Shown: positions 22,844 to 31,272, numbered from the stretch's first letter. The stretch: 56,462 bases of DNA from Pseudomonadota bacterium (GCA_021826065.1 JAKADY010000015.1:1-56462), one strand, 5' to 3'. Translations and numbers: made by a program. Notes: generated by a model not told the origin, from the sequence alone.

Positions 22844-23605
22844 TCATGGGGCCGGGCTCGCGCCAGGCCGGTCCGCGATGACCGGATCGAGCCAAGCGGT
22901 GTCTCGAAACGGCAGGGTATGGGCCAGGAGCCAGTCGGCCGGTGTGGGCAGGGGCAGCGATGGCGTCAGCGCGAGACCCCGGTTTTCCACCCCCGCCGTG
23001 ACGATGGGACCGCCCAACGGGTCCCAGGGCGTGTAGACGTTGATCCAGCGGCCCACCCCCAGGCGCGCGGGAGGGTGCAGCACATCCGCCAAGGACGCCA
23101 GGGGCAGACCCGGATGAAACTGGCCCAGCCAGCGCAGGAGCGGCGGGCGCGCCAGGGGGGAGGCCAGGCTGATGAAGACCTCGACCGGTGAGCGACCCTC
23201 CCCTTCCGCCAGGGCGAGATAGGCGATCACCGAGCCGAGGGAGTGGGTGAGCAGCCACACCGGGCGGCCTTGCGCCTGAGCGGCGGCGAGCTCGGCCTTC
23301 AGCTCGCGGACGGCGGCGCGTAGCCCGGCGGCATCGGTGGGCACCCCGCTCCAGGCGATGCGGCGCGTATCGGCCCCCAGACTGCGGGCGAGGGCCAAGG
23401 CCAGCGGCGAGCGCAGGAGATAGCCGTCCTCCCAGGCAGCGGCTGGCTGCGCCGCAGGACCGAGGGCTGGGGCGAGCAGGCGGTAGGGATTCACCCCCTC
23501 CACCACCAGCATGAGCGGCGCGGCCTGCGCGGCCACCACACAGATCAGGCCCAACGCCGGCAGCAGTCGCCGCCAGGGCGACACGGGGCAACGCCTCCGC
23601 ATCAA
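22844..23605 (-). CDS. Alpha/beta hydrolase, exported
   Basis: This 253-residue protein has a hydrophobic N-terminal export signal (LLPALGLICVVAAQA) and an alpha/beta-hydrolase nucleophile elbow THSLGS (GxSxG-type with His replacing the first Gly). The surrounding segment PVWLLTHSLGSVIAYLAL and the later INVYTPWDPLGGP, which may supply the acid, fit serine esterases or lipases. Its start codon overlaps the stop of the upstream methyltransferase fusion by four bases, so translation is coupled. The substrate is unknown. Confidence 0.75.
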   Translation of the reverse strand: MMRRRCPVSPWRRLLPALGLICVVAAQAAPLMLVVEGVNPYRLLAPALGPAAQPAAAWEDGYLLRSPLALALARSLGADTRRIAWSGVPTDAAGLRAAVRELKAELAAAQAQGRPVWLLTHSLGSVIAYLALAEGEGRSPVEVFISLASPLARPPLLRWLGQFHPGLPLASLADVLHPPARLGVGRWINVYTPWDPLGGPIVTAGVENRGLALTPSLPLPTPADWLLAHTLPFRDTAWLDPVIADRPGASPAP

Positions 23606-24717
23606 GCCGTGCCCCAGGCGGCGAACAGCGGGTCGCTAAAGTCGCGCTCGCCGCTGTACGGGTCGTCCTCCGGACGCTTGAGTCCCCGCAGGGTCTCGCT
23701 GTGCAGCTCGGTAAAGCCGGCAAGGTGTAGTAACCACAGAACCAGCCCAAGACGCTCGAAGGGATGCAGCTCGGCCCACACACGGATCGCCTTGGGGGGA
23801 AACCAGCGGTCGGAGAAGGTCAGCACGAACCGCCCGCCAGGTCTGAGCACACGGCGGACCTCGGCCAAGACCGCCTGCGGGCGGGTGAGGTATTCCACCG
23901 AGGCGGTACAGATCACCAAATCGAAGGTGCCGGTGGCAAAAGGCAGGCGGGGGTCGCGGTTGAGGTCGTGGACGATGCGCTCGGCGAGGCGGGGATTGGC
24001 CGCCAGCTCGTCGGCATTCATGCCCAGGCCGCACACCGCAACGTCGCCGGGCGCCTCGGGCAGGTGGCTCACCCAGCTCGACATCAGGTCCAATACCTGC
24101 ATACCCGGCTCGAGTAAGCGGCCGTAGAGCCGGGCGATCTCGGCACGGCAGGCGGCGTCGAGGTGGTGCACCAGCCGGGGTTGCGCATAGAAAAGGGCAT
24201 CTTCGCCCTCGTCCTGGCGGCTCAGCGCGCCTTCGGGCAAATAACACGCCTCGGGCTGCGCAGGCCACGCCTGCATGCCCGGCCCCTCGAAGAGTTGCAC
24301 GAAACGGGTGCGCGCCGCTGTGGCGTCGCACCGGCGCAGCCGCAGTTCCGGGCGGTATCCGGCGAGCGGGTGGTTGGGCTCGATGACGAAACCCTCCGAC
24401 CGGATTTCCAGCAGACGACTGGGCCGCAGATCGCGTGCGCCAACCCCCAGGCCCTCGAAGGCAAGCCTTGGGTAGAAGCGCCCCGGTACCGGTGGGACAC
24501 GCAGACGCCAGGACGCAGCCGGCAACTCGACCCGCGCCTCGCCGCGAGGCTGAAGCCAGCGCTCCGCATCGAGCTGGACCGCGTCGAGCTGGTCCAGCTG
24601 CCGACCTGCCTGGATCAGCGCCCCGTCGGCCTGCAGCGCGGCCTCGGGCATGACCAGCCGGTCGTGATGTGAACCCACACCATCGGCCCAGGTGATGCTC
24701 GCTTCGATAGCCGTCAT
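23602..24717 (-). CDS. FKBP/SlyD-like domain fused to class I SAM methyltransferase
   Basis: This 371-residue protein has two parts. The N-terminal ~175 residues include EGFVIEPNHPLAGYRPEL, which resembles the NHPLAG segment of SlyD-type FKBP prolyl isomerases. The C-terminal ~190 residues are a class I methyltransferase, with VLDLMSSWVSHLP as motif I region (degenerate GxGxG), LPFATGTFDLVICTASVEYL, and VLRPGGRFVLTFSDRW. The ATG at 24717 has GGGAGGA just upstream. It diverges from the nitrite reductase operon and shares its regulatory region. Target of methylation unknown. Confidence 0.7.
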   Translation of the reverse strand: MTAIEASITWADGVGSHHDRLVMPEAALQADGALIQAGRQLDQLDAVQLDAERWLQPRGEARVELPAASWRLRVPPVPGRFYPRLAFEGLGVGARDLRPSRLLEIRSEGFVIEPNHPLAGYRPELRLRRCDATAARTRFVQLFEGPGMQAWPAQPEACYLPEGALSRQDEGEDALFYAQPRLVHHLDAACRAEIARLYGRLLEPGMQVLDLMSSWVSHLPEAPGDVAVCGLGMNADELAANPRLAERIVHDLNRDPRLPFATGTFDLVICTASVEYLTRPQAVLAEVRRVLRPGGRFVLTFSDRWFPPKAIRVWAELHPFERLGLVLWLLHLAGFTELHSETLRGLKRPEDDPYSGERDFSDPLFAAWGTA

Positions 24718-24737
24718 GGTCCTCCCGAGTGAGCGGC

Positions 24738-24756
24738 GCGCACCACCGCGGTGCGC
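24738..24756. promoter_or_regulatory. NtrC-like binding site upstream of nirB
   Basis: GCGCACC-ACCGC-GGTGCGC is a perfect 7-bp inverted repeat with a 5-bp spacer. Its core GCACC-N5-GGTGC equals the enterobacterial NtrC consensus. The centre lies about 90 bp upstream of the sigma-54 promoter at 24830, a usual distance for an enhancer. It also lies just upstream of the divergent methyltransferase gene. Confidence 0.6.
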
Positions 24757-24829
24757 CTTGCACCATGCCAAAGCGTAACCCAGCCAGGCAGGGGTAGACA
24801 AATCCTTTTGAAATCAAGGCAATGGTGGC

Positions 24830-24846
24830 TGGCACATGGATTGCTA
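24830..24846 (+). promoter_or_regulatory. Sigma-54 promoter of nirB-nirD-nasA
   Basis: TGGCACATGGATTGCTA has the -24 GG (24831-24832) and the -12 GC (24843-24844) exactly ten bases apart, with TGGCAC and TTGC cores. Transcription should begin near 24856, giving a leader of about 90 bases before the nirB start. Confidence 0.75.
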
Positions 24847-24857
24847 GTGGTCTGGTG

Positions 24858-24886
24858 GACACGCATGCAGGTGGTGCTATGCGGTC
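24858..24886 (+). promoter_or_regulatory. Leader hairpin of nirB mRNA
   Basis: GAC-A-CGCAT pairs with ATGCG-GTC around an apical GCA/TGC stem, just after the predicted transcription start. It sits where an ANTAR protein would bind, before the terminator, but its loop does not clearly show the A1/G4 hexaloop and only one hairpin is obvious. Confidence 0.4.
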
Positions 24887-24893
24887 AGGGACA

Positions 24894-24934
24894 ACGGCGT
24901 CCGGCGGTTGATACCGCGCGGGCGCCGTTTTTTT
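24894..24934 (+). terminator. Intrinsic terminator in the nirB leader (attenuator)
   Basis: ACGGCG at the left pairs with CGCCGT at the right across an inner GCGGT/ACCGC stem, followed by seven T. The T-run ends directly at the GGAG ribosome binding site of nirB. A terminator between promoter and first gene implies conditional readthrough, the known mode of NasT/NasR-type ANTAR proteins. Confidence 0.8.
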
Positions 24935-24946
24935 GGAGTGTCAGGC

Positions 24947-27397
24947 ATGAGCAAACCCAGACTTGTGGTGGTGGGCAACGGCATGGCGGGGATGCGCACC
25001 GTGGAGGAGCTGCTCAAGCTCGCCCCCGATCTCTACGACATCACCGTCTTCGGCGAGGAACCCCACCCTAATTACAACCGCATCCTGCTCTCCCCGGTGC
25101 TGGCCGGAGAGCAGACCCTCGAGGGCATCGTCCTCAACCCGCGCGAGTGGTACGCAGAGCACGGGATCACGCTGCACACCGGCAGCCCGGTGGTGAGACT
25201 CGACCGCACCCGCCGCAAGGTGGAAACGGCCGACGGCCGCAGTGCCGATTATGACCGCCTGCTCATCGCCACCGGCTCACGCCCCTTCATGCTGCCCGTG
25301 CCAGGGGCGGACCTGCCCGGGGTCATCGGTTTCCGTGACATCGCCGATGTCCAGACCATGATCGAGGCGGCCAGCCGCTACCGGCAGGCGGTGGTCATCG
25401 GCGGGGGGCTACTCGGGCTGGAGGCGGCCAACGGCCTAAAGGCGCGCGGCATGACGGTGACCGTGGTGCACATCGCCCCTTGGCTCATGGAGCGCCAGCT
25501 CGACGCCACCGCCGCGCGGCTGCTGCAACAAACCCTGGAGGTGCGCGGTCTGCGCTTCCTGCTCGAACGCCAGACCGCCGAGCTCATCGCCGGCGAGTCC
25601 GGCCGGGTGTGCGCCGTGCGCTTCAAGGACGGCGAGAGCATCCCCGCCGACCTGGTGGTGATGGCGGTGGGCATACGCCCCAACACCGCCCTGGCCGAGG
25701 CGGCCGGGCTGCATTGCAACCGCGGCATCGTTGTCAACGACACCCTGCAGAGTGTCACCGACCCGCGCGTCTATGCGGTGGGCGAGTGCGTCAACCATCG
25801 CGGCGTCGCCTACGGCCTGGTCGCCCCGCTATTTGAGCAGGCCAAGGTCTGCGCCAACCACCTCGCCCGCTACGGCATCGCCCGCTATACAGGCTCGATG
25901 ACCGCGACCAAGCTCAAGGTCACCGGCATCGATCTGTATTCCGCCGGCAACTTCACGGGCGGCGCGGGTTGCGAGGAGATCGTCTTCCAGGACGCCGGGC
26001 GTGGCACGTACAAGAAGCTGGTGCTCAAGGACAACCGGCTGGTGGGCAGCGTGCTCTATGGCGACACCCTGGATGGCGCCTGGTACTTCGAGCTGATGCG
26101 CGACGGCACGGATGTCGCCGCCTTCCGCGACCGGCTCATGTTCGGCCGTCAGCACCTGGGCGATTCCGGGCATGGCGATGCCCAGGCGCGCGTGCAGCAA
26201 CTGCCCGACACGGCCGAGATCTGCGGCTGCAACGGGGTGTGCAAGGGGCAGATCGTCGCCGCCATCCGCGACAAGAAGCTCTTCACCCTGGACGAGGTGC
26301 GTGCCCACACCAAGGCCTCGTCCTCGTGCGGCTCCTGCACCGGGCTGGTGGAGGCCCTATTGGCCGCCACCGCAGGCGGCGACTACTCCACGGCGCCGTC
26401 GAAGAAGCCGCTGTGTCCCTGCACCGAGCACACCCACGACGAGGTGCGCGCCGCCATCCTCGCCCAGGGTCTGAAATCCATCCCCGAGACCATGCGCGCG
26501 CTCAACTGGAAGACGCCCGATGGCTGTCCCAAGTGCCGACCGGCGCTGAACTACTACCTGTTGTGCGCATGGCCCGGCGAGTACGTCGATGACGCCCAGT
26601 CGCGCTTCATCAACGAACGCGCCCACGGCAACATCCAGAGGGACGGCAGCTTCTCGGTGGTGCCGCGCATGTGGGGGGGGCTCACCAACCCCAAGGAACT
26701 CAGGGCGATCGCCGACGTCGCCGAGAAGTACAACGCCGCCGAGGTGAAAATCACCGGCGGGCAGCGCATCGACCTGTTCGGCATCCGCAAGGAGGACCTC
26801 CCCGCCGTCTGGCGCGATCTCGCCGCTGCCGGTTTCGTCTCGGGGCACGCCTACGGCAAGGCCTTGCGCACGGTCAAGACCTGTGTCGGTCGCCGCTGGT
26901 GCCGCTTCGGCACCCAGGACTCCACCGGCCTGGGTGTGAAGCTGGAGCAGGCGACCTGGGGCTCATGGATGCCGCACAAGTTCAAGATGGCCGTCTCCGG
27001 CTGCCCGCGCAACTGCGCTGAGGCCACCATCAAGGACTTCGGCGTGGTCTGTGTGGACTCCGGCTATGAGTTGCACGTGGGTGGCAACGGCGGCATCAAG
27101 GTGCGGGTGACCGACCTACTCTGCCACGTCAAGACCGAGGCGGAGGTGATCGAGTACGCCAGCGCCTTCATCCAGCTCTACCGTGAGGAGGCGCACTACC
27201 TGGAGCGCACCGCCCCCTGGGTGGAACGGGTGGGGCTTGCCCATATCAAGGCCCGTGTGGTGGAGGATGCCGACAACCGCCGGCGGCTCGCCGAACGCTT
27301 CCGCCTGGCCCAGGCCAGCGCCCAGGTCGATCCCTGGAGCGCCCGCGCCGCGGGCGCCGCGCCACACGAATACGTACCGCTGGCCGTGCTGACCTGA
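24947..27397 (+). CDS. nirB: Assimilatory nitrite reductase, large subunit
   Basis: NirB reduces nitrite to ammonium with NAD(P)H. The 816-residue protein has, in order, an FAD/NAD(P)-binding oxidoreductase module (VVVGNGMAGMRTVEEL at the start, VVIGGGLLGLEAANGL near 150), a bacterioferritin-associated-ferredoxin-type [2Fe-2S] region around 420-530 (CGCNGVCKGQ and CGSC, then a second Cys cluster), and the siroheme/[4Fe-4S] nitrite reductase domain with CVGRRWCRFG and GCPRNC. The ATG at 24947 follows GGAG by eight bases. nirD follows after 14 bases. Expression is predicted to need sigma-54 and antitermination. Confidence 0.97.
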   Translation: MSKPRLVVVGNGMAGMRTVEELLKLAPDLYDITVFGEEPHPNYNRILLSPVLAGEQTLEGIVLNPREWYAEHGITLHTGSPVVRLDRTRRKVETADGRSADYDRLLIATGSRPFMLPVPGADLPGVIGFRDIADVQTMIEAASRYRQAVVIGGGLLGLEAANGLKARGMTVTVVHIAPWLMERQLDATAARLLQQTLEVRGLRFLLERQTAELIAGESGRVCAVRFKDGESIPADLVVMAVGIRPNTALAEAAGLHCNRGIVVNDTLQSVTDPRVYAVGECVNHRGVAYGLVAPLFEQAKVCANHLARYGIARYTGSMTATKLKVTGIDLYSAGNFTGGAGCEEIVFQDAGRGTYKKLVLKDNRLVGSVLYGDTLDGAWYFELMRDGTDVAAFRDRLMFGRQHLGDSGHGDAQARVQQLPDTAEICGCNGVCKGQIVAAIRDKKLFTLDEVRAHTKASSSCGSCTGLVEALLAATAGGDYSTAPSKKPLCPCTEHTHDEVRAAILAQGLKSIPETMRALNWKTPDGCPKCRPALNYYLLCAWPGEYVDDAQSRFINERAHGNIQRDGSFSVVPRMWGGLTNPKELRAIADVAEKYNAAEVKITGGQRIDLFGIRKEDLPAVWRDLAAAGFVSGHAYGKALRTVKTCVGRRWCRFGTQDSTGLGVKLEQATWGSWMPHKFKMAVSGCPRNCAEATIKDFGVVCVDSGYELHVGGNGGIKVRVTDLLCHVKTEAEVIEYASAFIQLYREEAHYLERTAPWVERVGLAHIKARVVEDADNRRRLAERFRLAQASAQVDPWSARAAGAAPHEYVPLAVLT

Positions 27398-27411
27398 CTT
27401 GAGGAGACACC

Positions 27412-27759
27412 ATGAACGCGCTACACGATGGCTGGATCGAGATCGGCCACATCGACGACATCCCGCGCCAGGGCGCGCGGGTGGTCGCCGCCCCCGGCGG
27501 CAACATCGCCGTCTTCCGCACCGTGGACGACGCCGTCTTCGCCCTGGCCGACCGTTGTCCGCACAAGGGCGGGCCGCTGTCGCAAGGCATCGTGCACGGC
27601 CACCAGGTGGCCTGCCCGCTGCACGATTGGCGCATCCGCCTGGACACAGGTCAGGCGGTGGCCCCGGACGAGGGCTGCGCCGCCCGCTATCCCGTCGAGG
27701 TCGTCGCTGGCCTGGTGCGGCTGCGGTTGCTGCCGGACAGCGGCTGTCCCAACGCCTGA
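27412..27759 (+). CDS. nirD: Nitrite reductase, small Rieske-type subunit
   Basis: This 115-residue protein is a Rieske-like [2Fe-2S] domain with CPHKGG at the first ligand pair and CPLHDW at the second. NirD partners NirB in the NAD(P)H nitrite reductase. GAGGAG precedes the ATG at 27412, and the gene lies between nirB and nasA with spacings of 14 and 9 bases, so the three are one transcription unit. Confidence 0.96.
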   Translation: MNALHDGWIEIGHIDDIPRQGARVVAAPGGNIAVFRTVDDAVFALADRCPHKGGPLSQGIVHGHQVACPLHDWRIRLDTGQAVAPDEGCAARYPVEVVAGLVRLRLLPDSGCPNA

Positions 27760-27768
27760 GCCGCCAGT

Positions 27769-30417
27769 ATGGACAACGTGCGCACCACCTGCCCCTATTG
27801 TGGTGTGGGCTGCGGCGTTCTGGTCAGTCGCACGCCCAGCGGCTACAGTCTACGGGGTGACCCGGACCACCCGGCCAACCGCGGACGCCTCTGTTCCAAG
27901 GGGGCGGCGCTCGGCGAGACCCTGGGCTTGGAGACCCGCCTGCTACACCCGCAGATCGCGGGCCGCCGCGTCGATTGGGACACCGCGCTCGATACCGTGG
28001 CACAGCGCTTCCGCGCCATCATCGCCGAGCACGGGCCGCAGGCCGTGGCCTTCTACGTCTCCGGCCAGCTCCTGACCGAGGACTATTACGTCGCCAACAA
28101 ACTGGCCAAGGGTTTCATCGGCACCGCCAACATCGACACCAACTCGCGCCTGTGCATGGCCTCGGCGGTGGCCGGCCACAAGCGCGCCTTCGGCGAGGAC
28201 GTGGTGCCGGCCTGCTACGAGGACATCGAGCTGGCCGACCTGGTGGTGCTCGTGGGGTCCAATGCCGCCTGGACCCACCCGGTGCTCCACCAGCGCCTCA
28301 GCGCCGCCAAGGCGGCCCGCCCCGAGCTCAAGGTGGTGGTCATCGACCCGCGCCGCACCGCCACGGCGGAACTGGCCGACCTGCACCTGCCGCTCGCCCC
28401 GGGCACCGATGCCTGGCTGTTCAACGGCCTGCTCGCCCACCTGCGGCGCGAGGGCGGTATCGACTGGGCCTATCTGGAGGCCCATGTCGAGGGCTTCGCC
28501 GCCGCCTTCAGCGCCAGCGAAGGGTTGGACGCCGCCCGCGTCGCCAATGCCTGCGGGTTATCCGAGGCCGACGTGACCACCTTCTATCGCTGGTTCGCCA
28601 CCACGCCGCGCAGCGTCACCCTGTTCTCACAGGGCATCAACCAGTCCTCCTCCGGGGTGGACAAGGTCAACGCCATCCTCAACGTGCACCTGGCCAGCGG
28701 CCGCATCGGCCGGCCCGGCGCCGGCCCCTTCTCGCTCACCGGCCAGCCCAATGCGATGGGCGGGCGCGAGGTCGGCGCCCTGGCCAACCAGCTCGCCGCG
28801 CACATGGACTTCACCCCCGAGGCGGTCGCCCGGCTGCGCCGTTTCTGGCAGGCGCCGCGGCTGGCCGAAGGCCCGGGGCTGAAGGCCGTGGACCTCTTCG
28901 ACGCGGTGCGCCGGGGCGAGGTCCGCGCCCTCTGGGTGATGGCCACCAACCCGGCGGTCAGCCTGCCGGAGGCGGATCGCGTCGTGCAGGCCCTGAAGAG
29001 CTGCGAATTCCTGGTCGTGTCCGACGTCACCGCCCGCACCGACACCGCCCGCCACGCCCACGTCCTGCTGCCGGCCGCCGCCTGGGGCGAGAAGGACGGT
29101 ACGGTAACCAACTCGGGGCGGCGCATCTCGCGGCAGCGGGCCTTCCTGCCCTTGCCCGGTGAGGCCCGCCCCGACTGGTGGATCGTCTGCGAGGTGGCGC
29201 GGCGCCTGGGCTTTGCCGAGGCCTTCGCCTACCGCGGTCCGGCCGACATCTTCCGCGAGCACGCACGGCTCACCGCCTTTGAGAACGGCGGCACCCGCCG
29301 GCTCGACCTCGGGGCGCTCGCCGACCTCGACGCGACCGGCTATGACCGGCTCGAACCGGTGCAGTGGCCGTTGTGTGGTCCGGCCACGGGCGAGGCGCGC
29401 CTGTTCGGCGCCGGCGGCTTCCCCACCCCGAGCGGCAAGGCGCGCATGCTGCCCATCACGCCGCGCCCGCCGGCCCACCAGCCGGATGCGGCGCGGCCCC
29501 TGTGGCTCAACACCGGCCGCATCCGCGACCAGTGGCACACCATGACCCGCACCGGCCTCTCCGCCCGTCTGTTCGCCCATGTCGAGGAGCCCTTCGTCGC
29601 CCTGCACCCGCAGGACCTGCGCGCCCGCGGGCTCGCCGCCGGCGGCCTCGCCCGTGTGACCAACGCCAACGGCACGGTGCTGGTGCGCGTGGTGGAAGAC
29701 ACCGGTCTGCGGCCTGGTTCCGTCTTCGTGCCCATGCACTGGAACGCCCGCTTCGCCGCTCTGGCGCGCGTCGGCGCCTTGGTGACGGCGGTCACCGACC
29801 CCATCTCCGGGCAGCCCGAGTTCAAACAGGTGCCGGTCGAGGTCACCCCCTACCCGGCTGCCTGGCACGGCTTCCTGCTCACCCGTGCCGAGCCGCAAGA
29901 GATCGACGCCGCCTACTGGAGCGCGATCCGCCGGGAGGCCTGCTGGCGCATCGAGCTGGCGGGCGAAGACATCGGCGGACCGAACGACGCCCAGATCGCG
30001 CGCTGGCTGGGCGCGCGAGGCGAGCTTCTGGAACTGCGCGACGCCGCCGCCGGCCGCTACCGCGCCGCCCGAATCTGCGAAGGCCGCCTGGAGGCGGTGT
30101 TTTTCCTGGAGTCCTCAGCTTCGGCCCTGCCGCCGCGCGCCTGGCTGGAATCGCTGTTCGCCCAGGAGACGCTCGGCGACGCCGAGCGCGCCAGCGTGTT
30201 GCTCGGTCGCGCCGGCCGCATGACGGACCACGGCCGCATCGTCTGCGCCTGTCATGGCGTCGGTGAACGCAGTCTCGTCGCCGCCATCGCCGCGGGGGCA
30301 GCCAGCGTCGAGGCGCTGGGCGCGCGGCTCAAGGCCGGCACCGGCTGCGGCGCCTGTGTGCCGGAGCTGCGCGCCCTGCTCGCCCGCACCTGCCAGGTCG
30401 AGACGACCCCGGCCTGA
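27769..30417 (+). CDS. nasA: Assimilatory nitrate reductase, catalytic subunit
   Basis: This 882-residue molybdopterin enzyme reduces nitrate to nitrite in the cytoplasm. It begins with the [4Fe-4S] motif TCPYCGVGCG plus RLCSKG, continues with molybdopterin domains (LAKGFIGTANIDTNSRLCMAS; SQGINQSSSGVDKVNAILN) and the dinucleotide-binding C-terminal domain (TGRIRDQWHTMTRTG). It ends with a BFD-type [2Fe-2S] domain (VCACHGVGE, then GTGCGAC). There is no Tat signal, which separates it from NapA. No separate NasB-type reductase subunit is nearby; electrons probably enter through the C-terminal cluster from a ferredoxin or flavoprotein partner. Confidence 0.95.
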   Translation: MDNVRTTCPYCGVGCGVLVSRTPSGYSLRGDPDHPANRGRLCSKGAALGETLGLETRLLHPQIAGRRVDWDTALDTVAQRFRAIIAEHGPQAVAFYVSGQLLTEDYYVANKLAKGFIGTANIDTNSRLCMASAVAGHKRAFGEDVVPACYEDIELADLVVLVGSNAAWTHPVLHQRLSAAKAARPELKVVVIDPRRTATAELADLHLPLAPGTDAWLFNGLLAHLRREGGIDWAYLEAHVEGFAAAFSASEGLDAARVANACGLSEADVTTFYRWFATTPRSVTLFSQGINQSSSGVDKVNAILNVHLASGRIGRPGAGPFSLTGQPNAMGGREVGALANQLAAHMDFTPEAVARLRRFWQAPRLAEGPGLKAVDLFDAVRRGEVRALWVMATNPAVSLPEADRVVQALKSCEFLVVSDVTARTDTARHAHVLLPAAAWGEKDGTVTNSGRRISRQRAFLPLPGEARPDWWIVCEVARRLGFAEAFAYRGPADIFREHARLTAFENGGTRRLDLGALADLDATGYDRLEPVQWPLCGPATGEARLFGAGGFPTPSGKARMLPITPRPPAHQPDAARPLWLNTGRIRDQWHTMTRTGLSARLFAHVEEPFVALHPQDLRARGLAAGGLARVTNANGTVLVRVVEDTGLRPGSVFVPMHWNARFAALARVGALVTAVTDPISGQPEFKQVPVEVTPYPAAWHGFLLTRAEPQEIDAAYWSAIRREACWRIELAGEDIGGPNDAQIARWLGARGELLELRDAAAGRYRAARICEGRLEAVFFLESSASALPPRAWLESLFAQETLGDAERASVLLGRAGRMTDHGRIVCACHGVGERSLVAAIAAGAASVEALGARLKAGTGCGACVPELRALLARTCQVETTPA

Positions 30418-30419
30418 TG

Positions 30420-30437
30420 CTGGCATGCGTTTTGCTT
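30420..30437 (+). promoter_or_regulatory. Sigma-54 promoter of nasT
   Basis: CTGGCATGCGTTTTGCTT has GG at 30422-30423 and GC at 30434-30435, ten bases apart, with TGGCA and TTGC cores. It starts three bases after the nasA stop. The predicted start point near 30447 leaves only a few bases before the ATG at 30451. Confidence 0.65.
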
Positions 30438-30450
30438 TTTTGGGTTCGCC

Positions 30451-31059
30451 ATGCCGCGAAGCAAAGACCCATCCACCGCCCCCGAGCCCCTGCGGGTGAT
30501 GATCGTCGACAGCGACCCTGAGCGCAGCCGCAACCTGCGCGGCGCCCTGACCCTGGCCGGCTATCGCGTGGTGGCGGAACTGCGCGAATCCATCGCCCTG
30601 CCCGATGCCGTGCAGGGCCTCAAGCCGCACATCGTCATCGTCGCCGCCGACTCGCCCGACCGCGACACCCTGGAACACATCAGCCTGACCACGCGCAACG
30701 CGCCGCGGCCGGTGGTCATGTTCACCCAGGACGGGGGAGCCGAGACCATCCGCGCGGCGGTCAAGGCTGGGGTGTCCGCCTACGTGGTCGATGGGCTGAG
30801 CCCGGAGCGCATCCGCCCCATCCTCGAGGTCGCCTGTGCCCGCTTCGAGGCGCACCAAGCCCTGGCCGAGCGCCTCGCCGAGACCGAGCGGAAACTCGCC
30901 GAACGCAAGGCGGTGGAGCGTGCCAAGGGGCTGCTCATGCAGCGGCGCGGCCTGAGCGAGGACGAGGCCTACCGCGAGCTGCGCCGCCTGGCCATGCAGA
31001 CCGGCAAGCGCTTAGGCGAGGTGGCCGAAACCCTGCTTGCCGCCGCGCACCTGCTCTAA
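30451..31059 (+). CDS. nasT: ANTAR-domain transcription antiterminator NasT
   Basis: The 202-residue protein has a receiver-like N-terminal domain (LRVMIVDSDPERSRNLRGALTLAG) and a C-terminal ANTAR domain (ERAKGLLMQRRGLSEDEAYRELRRLAMQ) that binds paired hairpins in leader RNA and prevents terminator formation. In Azotobacter and Paracoccus, NasT is held by the nitrate sensor NasS and freed by nitrate or nitrite. Its likely targets, the nirB and nrtA leaders, flank it. The ATG at 30451 gives 16 residues before the conserved start; GTG 30496 or ATG 30499 are alternatives that would leave a normal untranslated leader after the sigma-54 start. Confidence 0.92.
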   Translation: MPRSKDPSTAPEPLRVMIVDSDPERSRNLRGALTLAGYRVVAELRESIALPDAVQGLKPHIVIVAADSPDRDTLEHISLTTRNAPRPVVMFTQDGGAETIRAAVKAGVSAYVVDGLSPERIRPILEVACARFEAHQALAERLAETERKLAERKAVERAKGLLMQRRGLSEDEAYRELRRLAMQTGKRLGEVAETLLAAAHLL

Positions 31060-31079
31060 GCCCTCAAGGGGTGCATCCC

Positions 31080-31094
31080 GCACCAAGGGCGTGC
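31080..31094. promoter_or_regulatory. NtrC-like site upstream of nrtA
   Basis: GCACC-AAGGG-CGTGC matches the GCACC-N5-GGTGC consensus with one difference. It overlaps the reverse-ordered repeat GGTGC-ATCCC-GCACC at 31070-31084. The site lies about 105 bp upstream of the sigma-54 promoter at 31183. Confidence 0.45.
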
Positions 31095-31182
31095 GTACCG
31101 ACCGCACCTCCCCGCCGCCAAGCAATGCCCAACCCTCACCAAGCCCATGAATCGAAAAGACTTCTTCCGCCATTACAGGGGT

Positions 31183-31199
31183 TGGCACGCATCCTGCTT
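31183..31199 (+). promoter_or_regulatory. Sigma-54 promoter of nrtA operon
   Basis: TTGGCACGCATCCTGCTT contains TGGCACG with GG at 31184-31185 and GC at 31196-31197, spaced by ten bases. Predicted transcription starts near 31209, just before the first leader hairpin. Confidence 0.75.
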
Positions 31200-31208
31200 G
31201 GTTTCGAA

Positions 31209-31261
31209 TGAAACCCGTCTACGCTCGGGGTTCTCAGCAGCTTCGGCACCAGAGTCGGTGC
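31209..31261 (+). promoter_or_regulatory. Candidate ANTAR-binding double hairpin in nrtA leader
   Basis: The first hairpin pairs AACCCG near 31211 with CGGGGTT near 31226-31232. The second is exact: GCACC (31246-31250), a six-base loop AGAGTC, and GGTGC (31257-31261). The loop has A at position 1 and G at position 4, the two bases conserved in ANTAR target hairpins. The loop of the first hairpin does not show this pattern as I read it. Confidence 0.55.
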
Positions 31262-31272
31262 GTTTGGACAAC

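Noticed and set aside
24826-24846. Hairpin CTGGCA / TGCTAG with loop containing ATGGAT as first ANTAR hairpin of nirB
   Set aside because: It coincides with the -24/-12 promoter and would lie upstream of the transcription start, so it would not be in the RNA.
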